Assembly (NCBI RefSeq): GCF_000218685.1
Contig: NW_006763305.1
Coordinates: 776,039-840,038 of the forward strand
Origin: Serpula lacrymans var. lacrymans S7.9
Taxonomy: Eukaryota > Basidiomycota > Agaricomycetes > Boletales > Serpulaceae
Reading direction: 5' to 3'
DNA: 64,000 bases
Both the position numbers and the translations under genes were made by a program. The stretch's first letter is position 1, and every line of letters starts with the position of its first letter. Shown here piece after piece: positions 38,066 to 49,579 of this stretch. The notes under the pieces are model-generated. The model was not told the DNA's origin. It did not search any database and worked only from the letters and a program-made list of their open reading frames with translations.

Positions 38066-38866
38066 ATGATCTCTTCCTCTCAAGGGTCTTCCAATACCGT
38101 CTCCGGACCATCATCGTCCTTTTCGCCTTCTAGTCAACAACATGGTTTCCTCTCTCAATCCTCGCACGATAGTGCTATGTCGTCCTATCTAGCCGCATCG
38201 ATGCCAATGCATGCGACTTCATCGATGATCACTCCAAACTCGTCCCATCTATCTGACCCTACCTCTCCGGAATCATTCAAGCAAAACATCCGCCTCGCAC
38301 TGACTCATGTCGCGCGTGTGAATAGTCTTGCGAAGAGGGCTTTGGGTGGAATGTGAGTTTATACATGCTCTCTTTTGTGCTAGCTAGTTGTATGTAATCG
38401 CAGTTGATATCTGCTAGCGTTATCGTTAATAAATAAAATATACCATGGATATATGCGCATTTGCCTACTATTTGATGCTGCGGAACTGACCTTGTCGTAT
38501 TGCAGCGAAAATGCCTATCATCCTGGCACATCTAATGCCCACACAGATGGTATGTCTCATTGTACAGCCCCCTTCTATGCTTCTTGTCTTTACGACTTAC
38601 GCATTGTCAACAATCCAGCCGACCTAACATCCCTCGCTCAGGCAATGTCAACGTTATCAGATTTCCTACGGACAACAGGTGTAGGAGCGCTACCTTTGGT
38701 GCCCACCCAAGGGTCTTCTGATTCTTCTTTGACACAAGCTAGCTCAGCGGTAACAGAACAAGAGTTGACGCCCACAACGACACAGTCGGTGCAATCATTA
38801 TATGAGAGGCTTCAAAGATCCCAGGAGAGTGCGGGAGCTGTAGTTAGTCTGTTGGGATCGAGTTGA
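38066..38866 (+). CDS. Unrecognised serine-rich protein
   Basis: Spliced frame of three exons. Exon 1 from the ATG at 38066 gives a serine-rich segment (SSQGSSNTVSGPSSSFSPSS) and then a helix, FKQNIRLALTHVARVNSLAKRA. It splices (GGAAT|GTGAG) to ENAYHPGTSNAHTD at about 38504, then to DLTSLAQAMSTLSDFLRTTG at about 38622, and ends in ERLQRSQESAGAVVSLLGSS with TGA at 38864. All junctions keep frame with GT-AG borders, which is the main evidence that it is real. Two conserved-looking helices flank low-complexity sequence. No function can be given. Confidence 0.6.
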
Positions 38867-40472
38867 GTATCCCGATGATGCTCTGTAATACTGGTTCGCG
38901 CTTGCTCTTTTTCCAACGCGATGACAGACTAAGTTTTGAAAAGGTAGACATCCCTTTTTCTGCTTATCTGGCAGTTTTGGCATGAATCATCCCTGATGTA
39001 AAGTATATATAAAACGACTTTAGTTGATAGGTACGTTAATTAGCTGTTGTGAATAGGACGTACGATGACCTATAAAGACGTACAGACATAAGTATGTTCT
39101 GCAGCAAAGAAAATGAAGATCAGCCGTCGTAGCATTAGGTCAATAAATTGACAGCATTCACCTTACTGTCTGGCGCAGTCTGACTCGGAATGTCTTCTGA
39201 AGTGGATATTCATAAAACACGTTGAGCGCAGGGACTCAAAGTGATCTTCCTCCCAACCTTTGAGTCCAGCTAGAGTAACCCGGGCTGCTCTCAGTCACTA
39301 GTACGTACATAATCTTGGAAGGCTTGGAACTCACATACAAAGCCAGGTCATACTGAAACCCCTGATGGCTGAAAACTCCGCAGCGATATGCAATCTATTT
39401 TTTCCTCCCACTGAGACCGGAACGGATGGTTCCCTTCCCAGGTTCCTCAGTGCAATCAAACCACGGCCATCTAAGGGACTTCCAGGTGATGATGTCATGT
39501 TCGTCACTGCGGCCAACAGCGTCGAGATGGGGAAAGATAAGGGGACTTGGCTACTTGAATTGGAAACATTACAACACGCACCTCTAGTGGTTTGATTTCA
39601 TGGTAGCGTATCCTAGTGTGATCTTGGGCGTAGCGCTCTTTGCATTAAGCTGGGGTTGGTGCCCCTGGTGAGCAGATCCAAAGTTCCAGTAATAGGTCAT
39701 CTCAGGATGGATCCTGTCCTACATCACGTCGAGCTGTCATAGCCTGCACCCGCCCTGCCTCCACGAAGTTAGCTTCAACCAGTTCGGGCACCATTGCTCT
39801 TACGATCACCCTTTTCCTTCCAGTTTGTCCCACTCATGCCGGGAAACTAGTTGTTCCACCCTTTTTATATGATCTCGGTGAAGCCCCGACATGGCCGCAT
39901 GATTACAACTGGAACGTAAGACACAATCTTCCAGTTACGATTCCCAATCTCCACCACTGGAACCCGCCGAGAAATGTATGGTTCAGCGAGATAGTATTTT
40001 TGGAATTCTCATTGGTCTTTCCAAGTCTTGTAAAATGCATCAACTTTGTGCGTAATCCCTCCCATTTGACATGTTCGGTCTCTTGTCTTATCCTTTATCT
40101 CTTATAATTTCTTTCCACGTCCCACGTCTCGCGCCTCACGCCGTCGAATTCAGTTTCCATGTATAGTTTTCATGGTCTGGGGCAAACTTCAATCAGCATC
40201 TATCCCTCTCTGGAACCATCGACGAATAGAACAGGATCATTATCATAGCCTTGGCAATCGTCGTCGAGCTACCTAAGTACTTCGATTGATGCGAAGGCCA
40301 TAGATAGGATCTTCTCCATCGGTCTCGCCATCATAGCCTGTGAGAAATTCCGCACCAAGGTCCACCTGGTTGCAACTGCCCTCCCCGAGGACGACTCTAT
40401 TGCATGAGAATTGAAAATGTAAATAATGTACAAATACAGAAAGTGCAACATGCATGGCCATCAGCATCACCA
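38867..40472. other. Long intergenic region with possible gene relic
   Basis: About 1.6 kb downstream of two converging genes. It contains a plus-strand open frame without any methionine from about 39648 to 40090 that reads like protein in part (GKLVVPPFLYDLGEAP and HHWNPPRNVWFSEIV), and a 76-codon frame at 39365-39595. Neither has a recognised family or a convincing start, so I do not call a gene. Confidence 0.35.
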
Positions 40473-42635
40473 CTAGTACCGCTCACGCTCCATATCCCTC
40501 CCACGTTCTTCTGATCGTTTCTGCATGGACAACAGACCGAGGAGTGATTGAAACCGGGAAATCGATTGGCCGGCTGTTTTAACCGGATCAGAACCATCCA
40601 CGCAAGAAACAAGCTAGATGCAATCACTCACGATGTCATACCTGAGGTACAGTTGTCTGGACCGACAGAAATAGGCTTCCCATCTTCAGATAGCTCAGGG
40701 CGAATATTGAAGCCCCATAAAACGCGCGTCAATCCGATCCATATTGATTTGGAAGCAAGGTATTGTCCGGGACATTTTCTACAGTTAAGTAAACAGTTAG
40801 AAATCAGTTACGTCTTCCATATGAAATTGAATGTAATTACCGGCGCCCAAAGCCGAAGCCATAATGCCCTTCTGTTATTGATTCGCTCCCAGCCGCTGTG
40901 GTCTCGAACCGCTCAGGCATGAAGTCGTAAGAGTTTTTGAATTCGGTTTCGTTGTGATGCTGATACAGATATTATGATACAGCTTCCAAAAAGACGACAA
41001 TAATAGCATACCATATTCCATATGCACGGGATGACCATCGTGCCTCGTTTTATCTGGATCATAAGGTTTTAAAAAAATGAGTCTTCTGGCTGATGCTATA
41101 CAGATGGGCTACTAACGTGATGACCATTATATTCATCGTCTGTATCTGAATAGTGAGGAAACCCTCCTGGTGCTGCAGGCGCCCATCGGAAAACTTCTTT
41201 GGTGAGTGCAACACAATATGGGAGCTGCGACAGGTGTTCATAACCTGGCATCGTTTTTCCGTCGGATCCAAGGACATTATCCAATTCTTCTTGTGCTCTC
41301 TTTTGAGCTTCAGGATATAACACCATCGCCATGGTAAACCACTGCACTGTGCTAGCTGTAGTATCAGTTCCAGCTTCAAAAGCGGTCCCAGCCACTGAGG
41401 GAATTCCAAGTTCGTGAGACTTATAAATGAGAGAAGGAAAGGGAGAGTTTGACAGACCATAAGATATGTCTACCAAATCGAGGTTCATTTTCTGTTGTTG
41501 ATCCCAGAGTCTGGCAGCAAAACATTCCAATTCGGAGTTTCCATCATCCATCTGCGCTTTTACTTCCAGTGCAAGACGATTGTAAAGCTGAAGATGCGTG
41601 GGTCTTACAGATGAACGCGGAAAAGCCGTTGATGCTCACTTTCATCTCGTCTTTATGCTTTCGTGATGCCTCTGCCCGCCATGGCGAAAGAAAATCTGGC
41701 AGGTAATCCAACAGGGGAAACGTATCTACTAAATGGGATCCAGGATATGTATCTTTTGTGAAATTGGCCAAAATATCAAGGACGGCGGTTAAATCGCTAT
41801 CGTCATCTTCGAGCCGCTTGCCGTAACTGAGTGTAAACACCAGAGAAGCTGCGAAGCGTCTGCAATGACGGCCAATTGTCGAAGGCTGATCCAGGAGATC
41901 CATCAAAAACTTGGAAGACTCTAGCTCTTGCATCGGCTCGTATCCACCAACGACTGATGATCGACGTTTAGACCACCAAGAATACTATCAATGGATTCAA
42001 AAAGGCGCACCCCTAGGTTGAAGCATCTGGTGAAATGCAGCGCGATACTTTTTCAAAGTTTCGCCATACGGGAGTAATACCATCCTCTTGTTTTTCGACT
42101 GATACTTTCCCGCATAGATCAGTGGCTTTCGTGACGAATAGTTGTGTGACCGACGGCCTAGCTACAGGCACGAGATATAAATGACAGATAATCACATCTC
42201 ACGACACCGAAAGACGACTCACAAGCTCTTCAGCATCGGATGCATTACTGAGTATGAGCATTTCGTCACCAGCCAAAGATAGCCTGACCAATGGACCTAT
42301 GTAGGGCGTTTCAGCTGTCATAAGTTTTTAACTTTTGACATATGCCACTGACCATACTTTGCCGCAAGCCGTTCGAAGTACAACCAAGTTTTGATAGTGG
42401 GAACCTCAAAAATATGACCTATCAGAGGTAGTCCTGGAGGGCCGGGGAAAACCTTGCGACTACTGTAAAGCCGTGATAAGACGAAACACAGGCAACACAT
42501 GGTACCAAATGTGGTGACCTGCAGTTGGAAGTTTGAGGTAAACCATAGCACTCTAGGTGAAATATCATTCAAAGCGTTTAAATTAAAGAGAGACGCCCCA
42601 AACGAAGGGACGTCGATTGGGTGTGCAGCGTTCAT
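40473..42635 (-). CDS. Cytochrome P450 monooxygenase
   Basis: Heme-thiolate monooxygenase, anchored in the ER by an N-terminal hydrophobic segment (TTFGTMCCLCFVLSRLY). The ATG at 42635 starts MNAAHPIDVPSF; the proline hinge is FPGPPGLPLIGHIF. Later exons show the I-helix EAGTDTTAS, the K-helix KEVFRW (ExxR intact), GTMVIPCIWNM, DFMPERF and the heme loop FGFGRR|KCPGQYLAS, with an intron splitting the loop just before the KCPG cysteine. The tail ends with TAG at 40473. About ten introns. An ATG-less extension to 42677 was excluded. Divergent from the UbiA gene with 1.3 kb between start codons, so they may be co-regulated. The substrate is unknown. Confidence 0.88.
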
Positions 42636-43929
42636 ATAAGCGACTTCTGGTGCTCGTGATACAAAGCAGTTTGCCACGAAATGAGCAGCACCGTGGAGTC
42701 AGAAGAAGAGATGACGAGCGGGAGGCCAAACTATTTTGCTTTTACATGATGCGGCGCGCACAGCAGGATGTGGTAACCATGCTGTCCTGAAATCTGGGGC
42801 GGTGTTGAACGCTTTTGGATAGTGCTAACGACAGATCCGGAACCGGGTGGATCACGATCATCATCATTGCCACAAAAAGACTTGAGAAATACTATACCTT
42901 TTATATTGCTGATCTGGGAAAATGGTAGTATGATGGGGTCGGACTCACAGAATCAGAAGGACCGAGAGGTGATAAATTTTTAAGTTAGTACTATCAGACT
43001 ACTGTTCCTGTCATTACCTTCTTCCGTTGCGACCGCGACAATAGCGGTGCATGGCCATGTCCTGGCAGTGAAAAACTATGGCTACAACTTGTAGGACCTC
43101 TCGGGAGTGCAAGGGACATGCAAGGGTCGTTGGAACGAAATGCAGCCTCGAGTTGGCCTCGAGGTATATCAGATTGCACGGGGGGGCTGTGCCGTGTCAC
43201 AGGCGTGACATTACTTTACTCAGTAAGGTCATTCAAGTTGGATATCAAGCGGTTGATTCGCTGGCAACAAACAAAACTCCACCGTCATGTATGTCATTTT
43301 GCACGCTCAGTTCCACGTGTACGTTGTCCTCGGAGAATTTTTGATACCATGACTCACTTGAAGCAGGGGTAGCAGTACGGCTTATTATTTTATTTTATTT
43401 TACAAATTTAACCACAATGTATGGATGACAGTAGCATGGTACCCTTATTGCAATATCTCAACGCCCCCGGCATCAGTACTCAGCCGAGCGACTATGCAGT
43501 ACCAATATCGTCTCTTTGATCTTTCCGGCATTATAAGCTGCCAGCTAGTGATGCGCTGCACATCCGTTTCAATAATTTCCAAACATTTCGTCCGCTTATC
43601 CGCGTGGGTCTACCCAACTCCAACTAGCTGCAGTGCTTATTGCGATCTCTAGATCTCCGGCTATCCTTGCAGTGTGTTCTCTCCAATCTCACGGTGCAAT
43701 ATTTGATATCATTTATGGGCGGGACGCTTGTCGTATATACATGTAAACCGAACACTATCTTTTCATTTCTTCCGATCATGATGCGGTGATGTTCAGGTAC
43801 TGTTGATCTCAACCCAGATGCTACGTATGACCGGTGCGGGGCGCTGTGCACCCATGTACTATTAAACCCTTGCCGAAAAAACTCTTCTTTCCGCATCACC
43901 CACAGCACTCTCCCGCTATCTCTTTCATC
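42636..43929. other. Divergent intergenic region, P450 / UbiA
   Basis: About 1.3 kb carrying both promoters. A TTTTATTTTATTTTA run lies near 43386-43400. Small frames only. Confidence 0.45.
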
Positions 43930-45214
43930 ATGGGCAAGACGAGTACAAAGACCGCACCTCCTTCCCCTTCCCCTTCCACCCCCCCTCCCCCCGCTAAGCC
44001 AAGATGGAAGCTGTTCCTCGAAATCACTCGTTTGCACAAATTCCCGCTTGGATCCATTCTTATTTTTTGGCCATGCGGTGCGTTCAGATCGTTGTTTACT
44101 CTCGCAACCAACTGATCGTCGATGATTTTTTTTACAGCGTGGGCTTTGGCAATGGCTGCGTATTCGGTAGATCTACCTCTCAAGAGCATCATGACTCAAC
44201 TCTCTATGTATGCTATTGGAAGTACACTCCTTCATAGTGCAGCATGCGTTATCAATGACATATGCGACGTCGACTTTGACCGTCAAGTTGGTATGTTTGC
44301 TCAGTTACCCTTCGAGTGACATAGTATTGACGTCTTTCTTAGAGCGAACAAAATCGAGACCACTCCCGGCAGGCATCATATCGATACGGGAAGCTACCAC
44401 CTTTCTCATTGTCCTCACCGTGGCTGCTACCTCTATGTTGCTATTGACGAGTCCAACTGCGTAAGTCTCCCCCGTTGTGATCAGCTTTCTTACTTATGCT
44501 TTTCGCAGAGGTCTGGTTGGGTTGTTGGGCATCTTCCCGTTGCATGCGCTGTACCCCTTGATGAAGCGTTGGACTTGGTGGCCCCAGGCATGGTTAGGTA
44601 TGTCATTTAGACGGATCTCGTTTACCTATCTTTAATCATTTACTTTAGGACTCGCTATGAACTGGGGCTACCCGGTAGCATGGTTGTCTATCACCACCCT
44701 GAACCTGCCAGTCGTAGCTACTTTCTTCTGCGGCACAATATGGTAAGTACTTTTTGCTTAACCATACAGGCCCGCAGCGCTGATGATATAAACCCTGGAT
44801 AGTTGGTCTATCTTCTATGACACGATATACGCATGCCAAGACAGAGAAGATGATGTCAAGGCTGGAGTTGGGTCCACAGCTGTTCTATTTGGCTCATGGA
44901 TACGTCCCATTCTGACTGGCTTTGCTACCACCTTCATTGCTTGCGTGGTGTACGCGGGGATGCTGAATGGGCAAGGCTTAGCGTACTACGTTGTCTCATG
45001 TGGTGGGGGAGCGATTCACATGTGTTGGCAACTACTGAGCTGGGATATGAAACTCCCGAGTTCATGTCTTGCCAAGTTCCGGGTGAGTTTCATCTATATT
45101 TACCCTTACCTAACCCATCCTCATCATATATCTCTGATGCTTCAGTCGAATGGAGATTTGGGGTATATCTTGTTGGCCGGCATGCTATTGGATTGTTATA
45201 TCCGCAGACAGTGA
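43930..45214 (+). CDS. UbiA-family membrane prenyltransferase
   Basis: Integral membrane enzyme that transfers a prenyl chain from a prenyl diphosphate to an aromatic or other acceptor. The ATG at 43930 gives MGKTSTKTAPPSPSPS, a proline-rich leader, then LFLEITRLHKFPLGSILIFW. The first aspartate motif NDICDVDFD and ERTKSRPLPAG follow, as in 4-hydroxybenzoate polyprenyltransferases. Multiple hydrophobic helices come next, then the second motif in IFYDTIYACQDREDD. The last exon, NGDLGYILLAGMLLDCYIRR, ends at TGA 45212. About seven GT-AG introns of 50-70 nt. The leader lacks the arginine-rich, acid-poor character of a strong mitochondrial presequence. The enzyme could be Coq2 or a secondary-metabolism paralog; the neighbouring P450 and reductases favour the latter but do not prove it. 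Confidence 0.85.
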
Positions 45215-47219
45215 GGTACTCACACGATGAGCTTCATCTGTGTTCGTGATGACAGAGGGGTGTTCAGGGATTGCTCTATACGTATCATTTGTAGGAGAGG
45301 ACCGTTTCAGTTAGACTGCTCTCGCCACAAGCCGAGTCTGCCCCCCGCTTGTCTTGCACCGGCTTGTATATTTATAACTCCCATGACTTCCTTCACGTTA
45401 CAGCATGCTCTCTTGGATTTCACGACTTTCTCCACTTGACTTTACATATTCTCCTCTATATTATTATGTCACACCAATATTAGAAATTTTGTAAAAAAAA
45501 AAAAGAAAACCGAAAAAAAAAACTGGAAACCTGGAAATGGATATGCTGAATGAAGTGTAGAGCGATAAGGATGCGGTGTCTGAGCCATCTCTGAGGCTGT
45601 TGCTGTTACTCGTGGATAGACATGACGGTATCTGATAAGGATGGGCACCCAAGAGATGAATGGACAGTTTCGCATGCATGTCAAGAAGGATCACTACCTG
45701 CCAAAAATTTGATTGTACCACCACCTTTAAGAGAAGATTATTGCACAACGGGAATTTCCACCCACTGGCACGTTTAAAAGTCCCAAGTCCTTGTCAAGAT
45801 CCACGATTGATGACAGTATGGAGGCGTCCCTCAGCAACCATGGTCGCCGTGTCGTAAAACCTTGATTGGAAAGCCAAAAGGCTTTCTTTATCCATCACGG
45901 TCACATGACTGGTCACACCGTGTCATGATCACGGCTCATGCTTTCCCTTCCTGTTTTCCTGCTAGTGTTCGAACCGCCTGCTGGATTGTCATGTCAAGAA
46001 GAAACCTAGAGAAACACCCTTCAGGATATCCTCATATGGTGCATTTGGAACACTTAAAGTTAAACATTGGAACGAGGTTCGCGGAAATACACTCAAGCAG
46101 ACCAGGCTAGGTGACACGCAGGCACTTTTCGCGTTTTGAGGACAGATAGAGGACTCCATGGGAGCAACAAGAATCCAACGCGGAGATGAGATGTTGCTCT
46201 CGGCGTTCTTGATATCAATTCAAAACCATACACATCATTTCCCCTCTTATGTATGCACCCTGTTCTCTCCCGGCTCGGTATGGGACCTTCTGTGATCGCA
46301 GACTCAGGTCTGACCGTCATGTACGAAGCCCCCTTTCATGCCTCTCTCAGATCGGACTTAACTCATCAACTCGATCACAGCTTCGACTATGTCCGTCAAA
46401 CGCAAACTAATACCCTTGGCCATATTCAGTTCTTCGACTGCGATATAAGTTGTCCCAGATAAAGCAATCACTCTTTAGAAGATTACATCACAAATGTGGA
46501 TCGAATGCGTCATCACTGGCAATGAATAGCAGCGTAGTGGAGAATCTTGTAGTGTCTGGGTACGTGTAATCTTACACACGATCATTTCCGCCAACTTGGG
46601 TGTTCTAGAAATCCAGTCTTCTTCAGGTCTTCAGTATCGTTTCTATACTTTCACGTGTTGTCTCGTCGTCAGTATCACATGTTAACGTAAAATGCACCAA
46701 GCTCGAGACCGCACCCGAAATGGATTGTTTTTCACTGCAGCGTAAGGCTCAGATAGCTATTAGACGTGCCTTCAAAGTCCATTGATTACTGTTCTTTTTC
46801 TTTTCTATCATGTGGATATGATGTGTCCTCTCTCCCTTAGCTGCTATCGTAATCACGTCGGCAAGGGGGACTACGTGTCTGCATGGCAGGGTGTGCGTAA
46901 GCTGTCCGACACAAGCGCACGTGCTTATTTTGACATCAGTCGATCAATGCCGACTCTAGGAGACAATACCCCAGCCCATATCACAATAGTGTCTTGTTTT
47001 TGTGGCCTGAGATTTGGCAGCTCGAGTCATTTCAAGGTGGTGACGTAAATCATCTTTGATCATACAAGTCCGTTGGCGTCATCTCCTTTGGTCATGGATT
47101 ATCAAGGTAATACTATAAAGCATTCCACGACAAGTTATTACAATCCGAACTCATCTTGACCCTTATTCAAGGTATACGTACCACAACTCATAACACCCAC
47201 TCTTGAACACTTTCTTCAA
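45215..47219. other. Long intergenic region
   Basis: About 2 kb. A-runs lie at 45493-45504 and 45513-45521. Several 60-90 codon frames exist (for example 46782-47048) without any family resemblance or splice support. The right end should hold the promoter of the first NmrA-like gene. Confidence 0.45.
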
Positions 47220-48595
47220 ATGGCTGAACGTATTGTGGCTGTTTTCGGCGCAACTGGCACGCAGGGTATGTTTCAGTTGTGTCAAGATATTGAGAGTCAC
47301 ACTGTCCTGGTTCTAATCCACCTTTGGTCAGGTTCTTCGGTTATGGATGCTCTCCTTGCTGATGGAACTTTCAAGCCTCGAGCAATCACACGAAACCCTT
47401 TATCTGATGCAGCACAAGCCCTCAAAAATAGGGGTGCGGAGGTTGTTCAAGCTAATCTTTTGGATGCCGACTCAGTCAAGAGAGCCATTTCCGGCTGCGA
47501 GTGCGTCTTTGGTGTAAGTGTCTCAACTTATGTCTGTTAACCTCTTATCCTTAATAGTTTGTCTAGGTAACCGATTACGGGGATGCAGCCGCCCGGGCAC
47601 AGGGCGTTAACACCGAAGAGAAGATTGGAAAGTCACTGGTCGACTCTGCTAAGGAGGTCGGTGTCCGTTTCTTTGTCTGGAGGTTAGTTTCTCAGCTCGT
47701 GATAAATCACTTGATCGTGATGTCTGACATCACGCTTGTTGCTTGTCAGCTCTCTGCCGAACCTTACCAAAGTTACAGGGGGGAAATATTGTCATGCCTA
47801 TCATTTTGACAGTATGTGTGACATTTCTGTCTCCCTTAAAACTGATATTCCAACTTTCACCTAGACAAAGCCAATGTCGAAGATTATCTTAAGGAATCTG
47901 GGCTCCCCAACGCTACCCTTCGTACTGGTAAGTTATGTGTTCAATCCTGCATATCGCCGGCACATCTAACTTTCTTACTAGGATTCTTTGCGGAGAACAC
48001 TTGGAAGTAATTCAATCCTGTCTTTCAAGTTTACATTTTTCACTCATCTCATCTTGCCAGGACTCACTGTCTACGCAAGTCTGATTCAGGGTTTGAGCTC
48101 ACGATGCCACTGCAGAGCGAAAGCACCCCCCTCCAGTTTACATGGATCGGCCATGATCTCGGCCCCTCCGTGCTCATTCTTCTCAAAAATTATCAATCAC
48201 GCCAAGATGAAATATTGGGCCAAACCTTCCACTTAATTTCAGAAAACGTAACGTTCGGTAATTTTGCTCAAGCCTTGGAAAATGGTTCGTTCTTGTCATC
48301 TCGAAAACCCGTGGTGCGACTATCTGTCTAAACATTGCTTCAGCATTCGGCGTACCGGTCAAATTCAAAACGGCTCCTAAGACGGGGTTGCTTGAAATAG
48401 ATGACATGGTAAGTTTCATGTGATAACATCGCTCATTCTATGCTTGATGATAACAACTTCACACAGCTTGAGGTAATCGCTGGTATGGGTATGTACGGTG
48501 ATGTCGAGATCCCTGACTCTCGTCTCTTGAAACTTGGTCTCAAATTCGGTACACCCCAAGAGTTTGCGGAGTCGGTGAAGTCGAGGTTTTTGTAG
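47220..48595 (+). CDS. NmrA-like NAD(P)-binding oxidoreductase, paralog 1
   Basis: Atypical short-chain dehydrogenase fold protein. The ATG at 47220 gives MAERIVAVFGATGTQG, where the GATGTQG loop is the dinucleotide-binding motif. An intron follows, then SSVMDALLADGTFKPRAITRN, ALKNRGAEVVQANLLD, SGCECVFGV, VTDYGDAAARAQG, EEKIGKSLVDSAKEVGVRFFVWSSLP, KANVEDYLKESGLP, TLRTGFFAENTWK, FTWIGHDLGPSV and, in the last exon, EIPDSRLLKLGLKFGTPQEF, ending at TAG 48593. About nine introns. NmrA relatives are either redox-sensing regulators or isoflavone-reductase-like enzymes; there is no catalytic YxxxK, which is usual for the regulator type, but I cannot decide. All exons join in frame. Confidence 0.85.
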
Positions 48596-49579
48596 GTGAA
48601 TTTATACGCTTTGCATTTGTAAGGTATCCATCGCGTGATCATCTCATTTTTTTGTATATTTTGTCACACATCCAAATCCACGATTTGCACTGAAACAGAT
48701 GCAAGTCTTGTTGCTCGTAGCATTGGCGTGTGAAGCTTCGGAAATGAATGTCCAACTGTCACGCTATTTGAAACTTTATGATCTTCGGCGAAAGATGCTG
48801 TTTGATCTCGAGCGCCAGAGCCATGAGGAGAAAGATGCGACCGGCTTAGCATGATGCACCGTGCACTGGACCCTGATCGAAAATGACATGGCACTTTCAA
48901 GTGCTTAGTCACTCTGAATCTGCTGAACTCGAGGAAGCACTCTTCGGTATCACTTGGGTGCCCTTGAGGATAATTTCAAACAGTTTGGATTACCGGTCCT
49001 ACATCATTTTGCAAGCACCTTGCGGAAAAAGTTTTCATAGCCAGGCGAAATACTGTTGAACTTCGCGCTATTCCATTCGCTGAAAGTAAGTGTATTTACC
49101 ATTGAGCGTGATCATGAGTTGACGACGTCCCACAAGTGGATACGCTATTCTTGATGAAGCAGGAAGTTTTGTCGGAACCAACCTAGCGCTGATGGCAGAA
49201 GGATGATCGAGTTGGACTCATGAGCGCCCATCCATCTGTCTCTATCTACCAGCCACGAGAGTTATGTTGCTGCCCTCCAACAACTGCAACATTGGAGAGA
49301 AGACGAGTGGAACAATATGAAGAGTGTACCTGGGGCATATTCCATATGTCAGTGTAGGCTGTCCTACGAGGTCTATGGTCTTCGAGGATGATGCCGGGGA
49401 TCAAATCGAAGTCACCGCTCGTGCATGATCATAGCGCTGCGAGCGCTTTCTGATAACTGTAACACAGGTATAGGTATAGTCCCCTCTGGAGTACCACAGC
49501 TATCGTAATGCATAGCAGGGAGTTCCCACTTCTTTTAAGTAGCCAGCGCTGTAAACAACAATTAACCCCCACACAAATC
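48596..49579. other. Intergenic region between NmrA paralogs
   Basis: About 980 nt without a supported gene. Presumably the 3' flank of paralog 1 and promoter of paralog 2. Confidence 0.45.

Noticed and set aside
45493..45521. A-runs as a retroposon poly(A) tail
   Set aside because: No upstream coding or target-site duplication that would indicate a retroposed sequence; simple low-complexity tract.
45960..45990. GTTCGAA-type sequences resembling a tRNA B box (also near 55070 and 30985)
   Set aside because: No cloverleaf stems or A box at the right distance on either strand.
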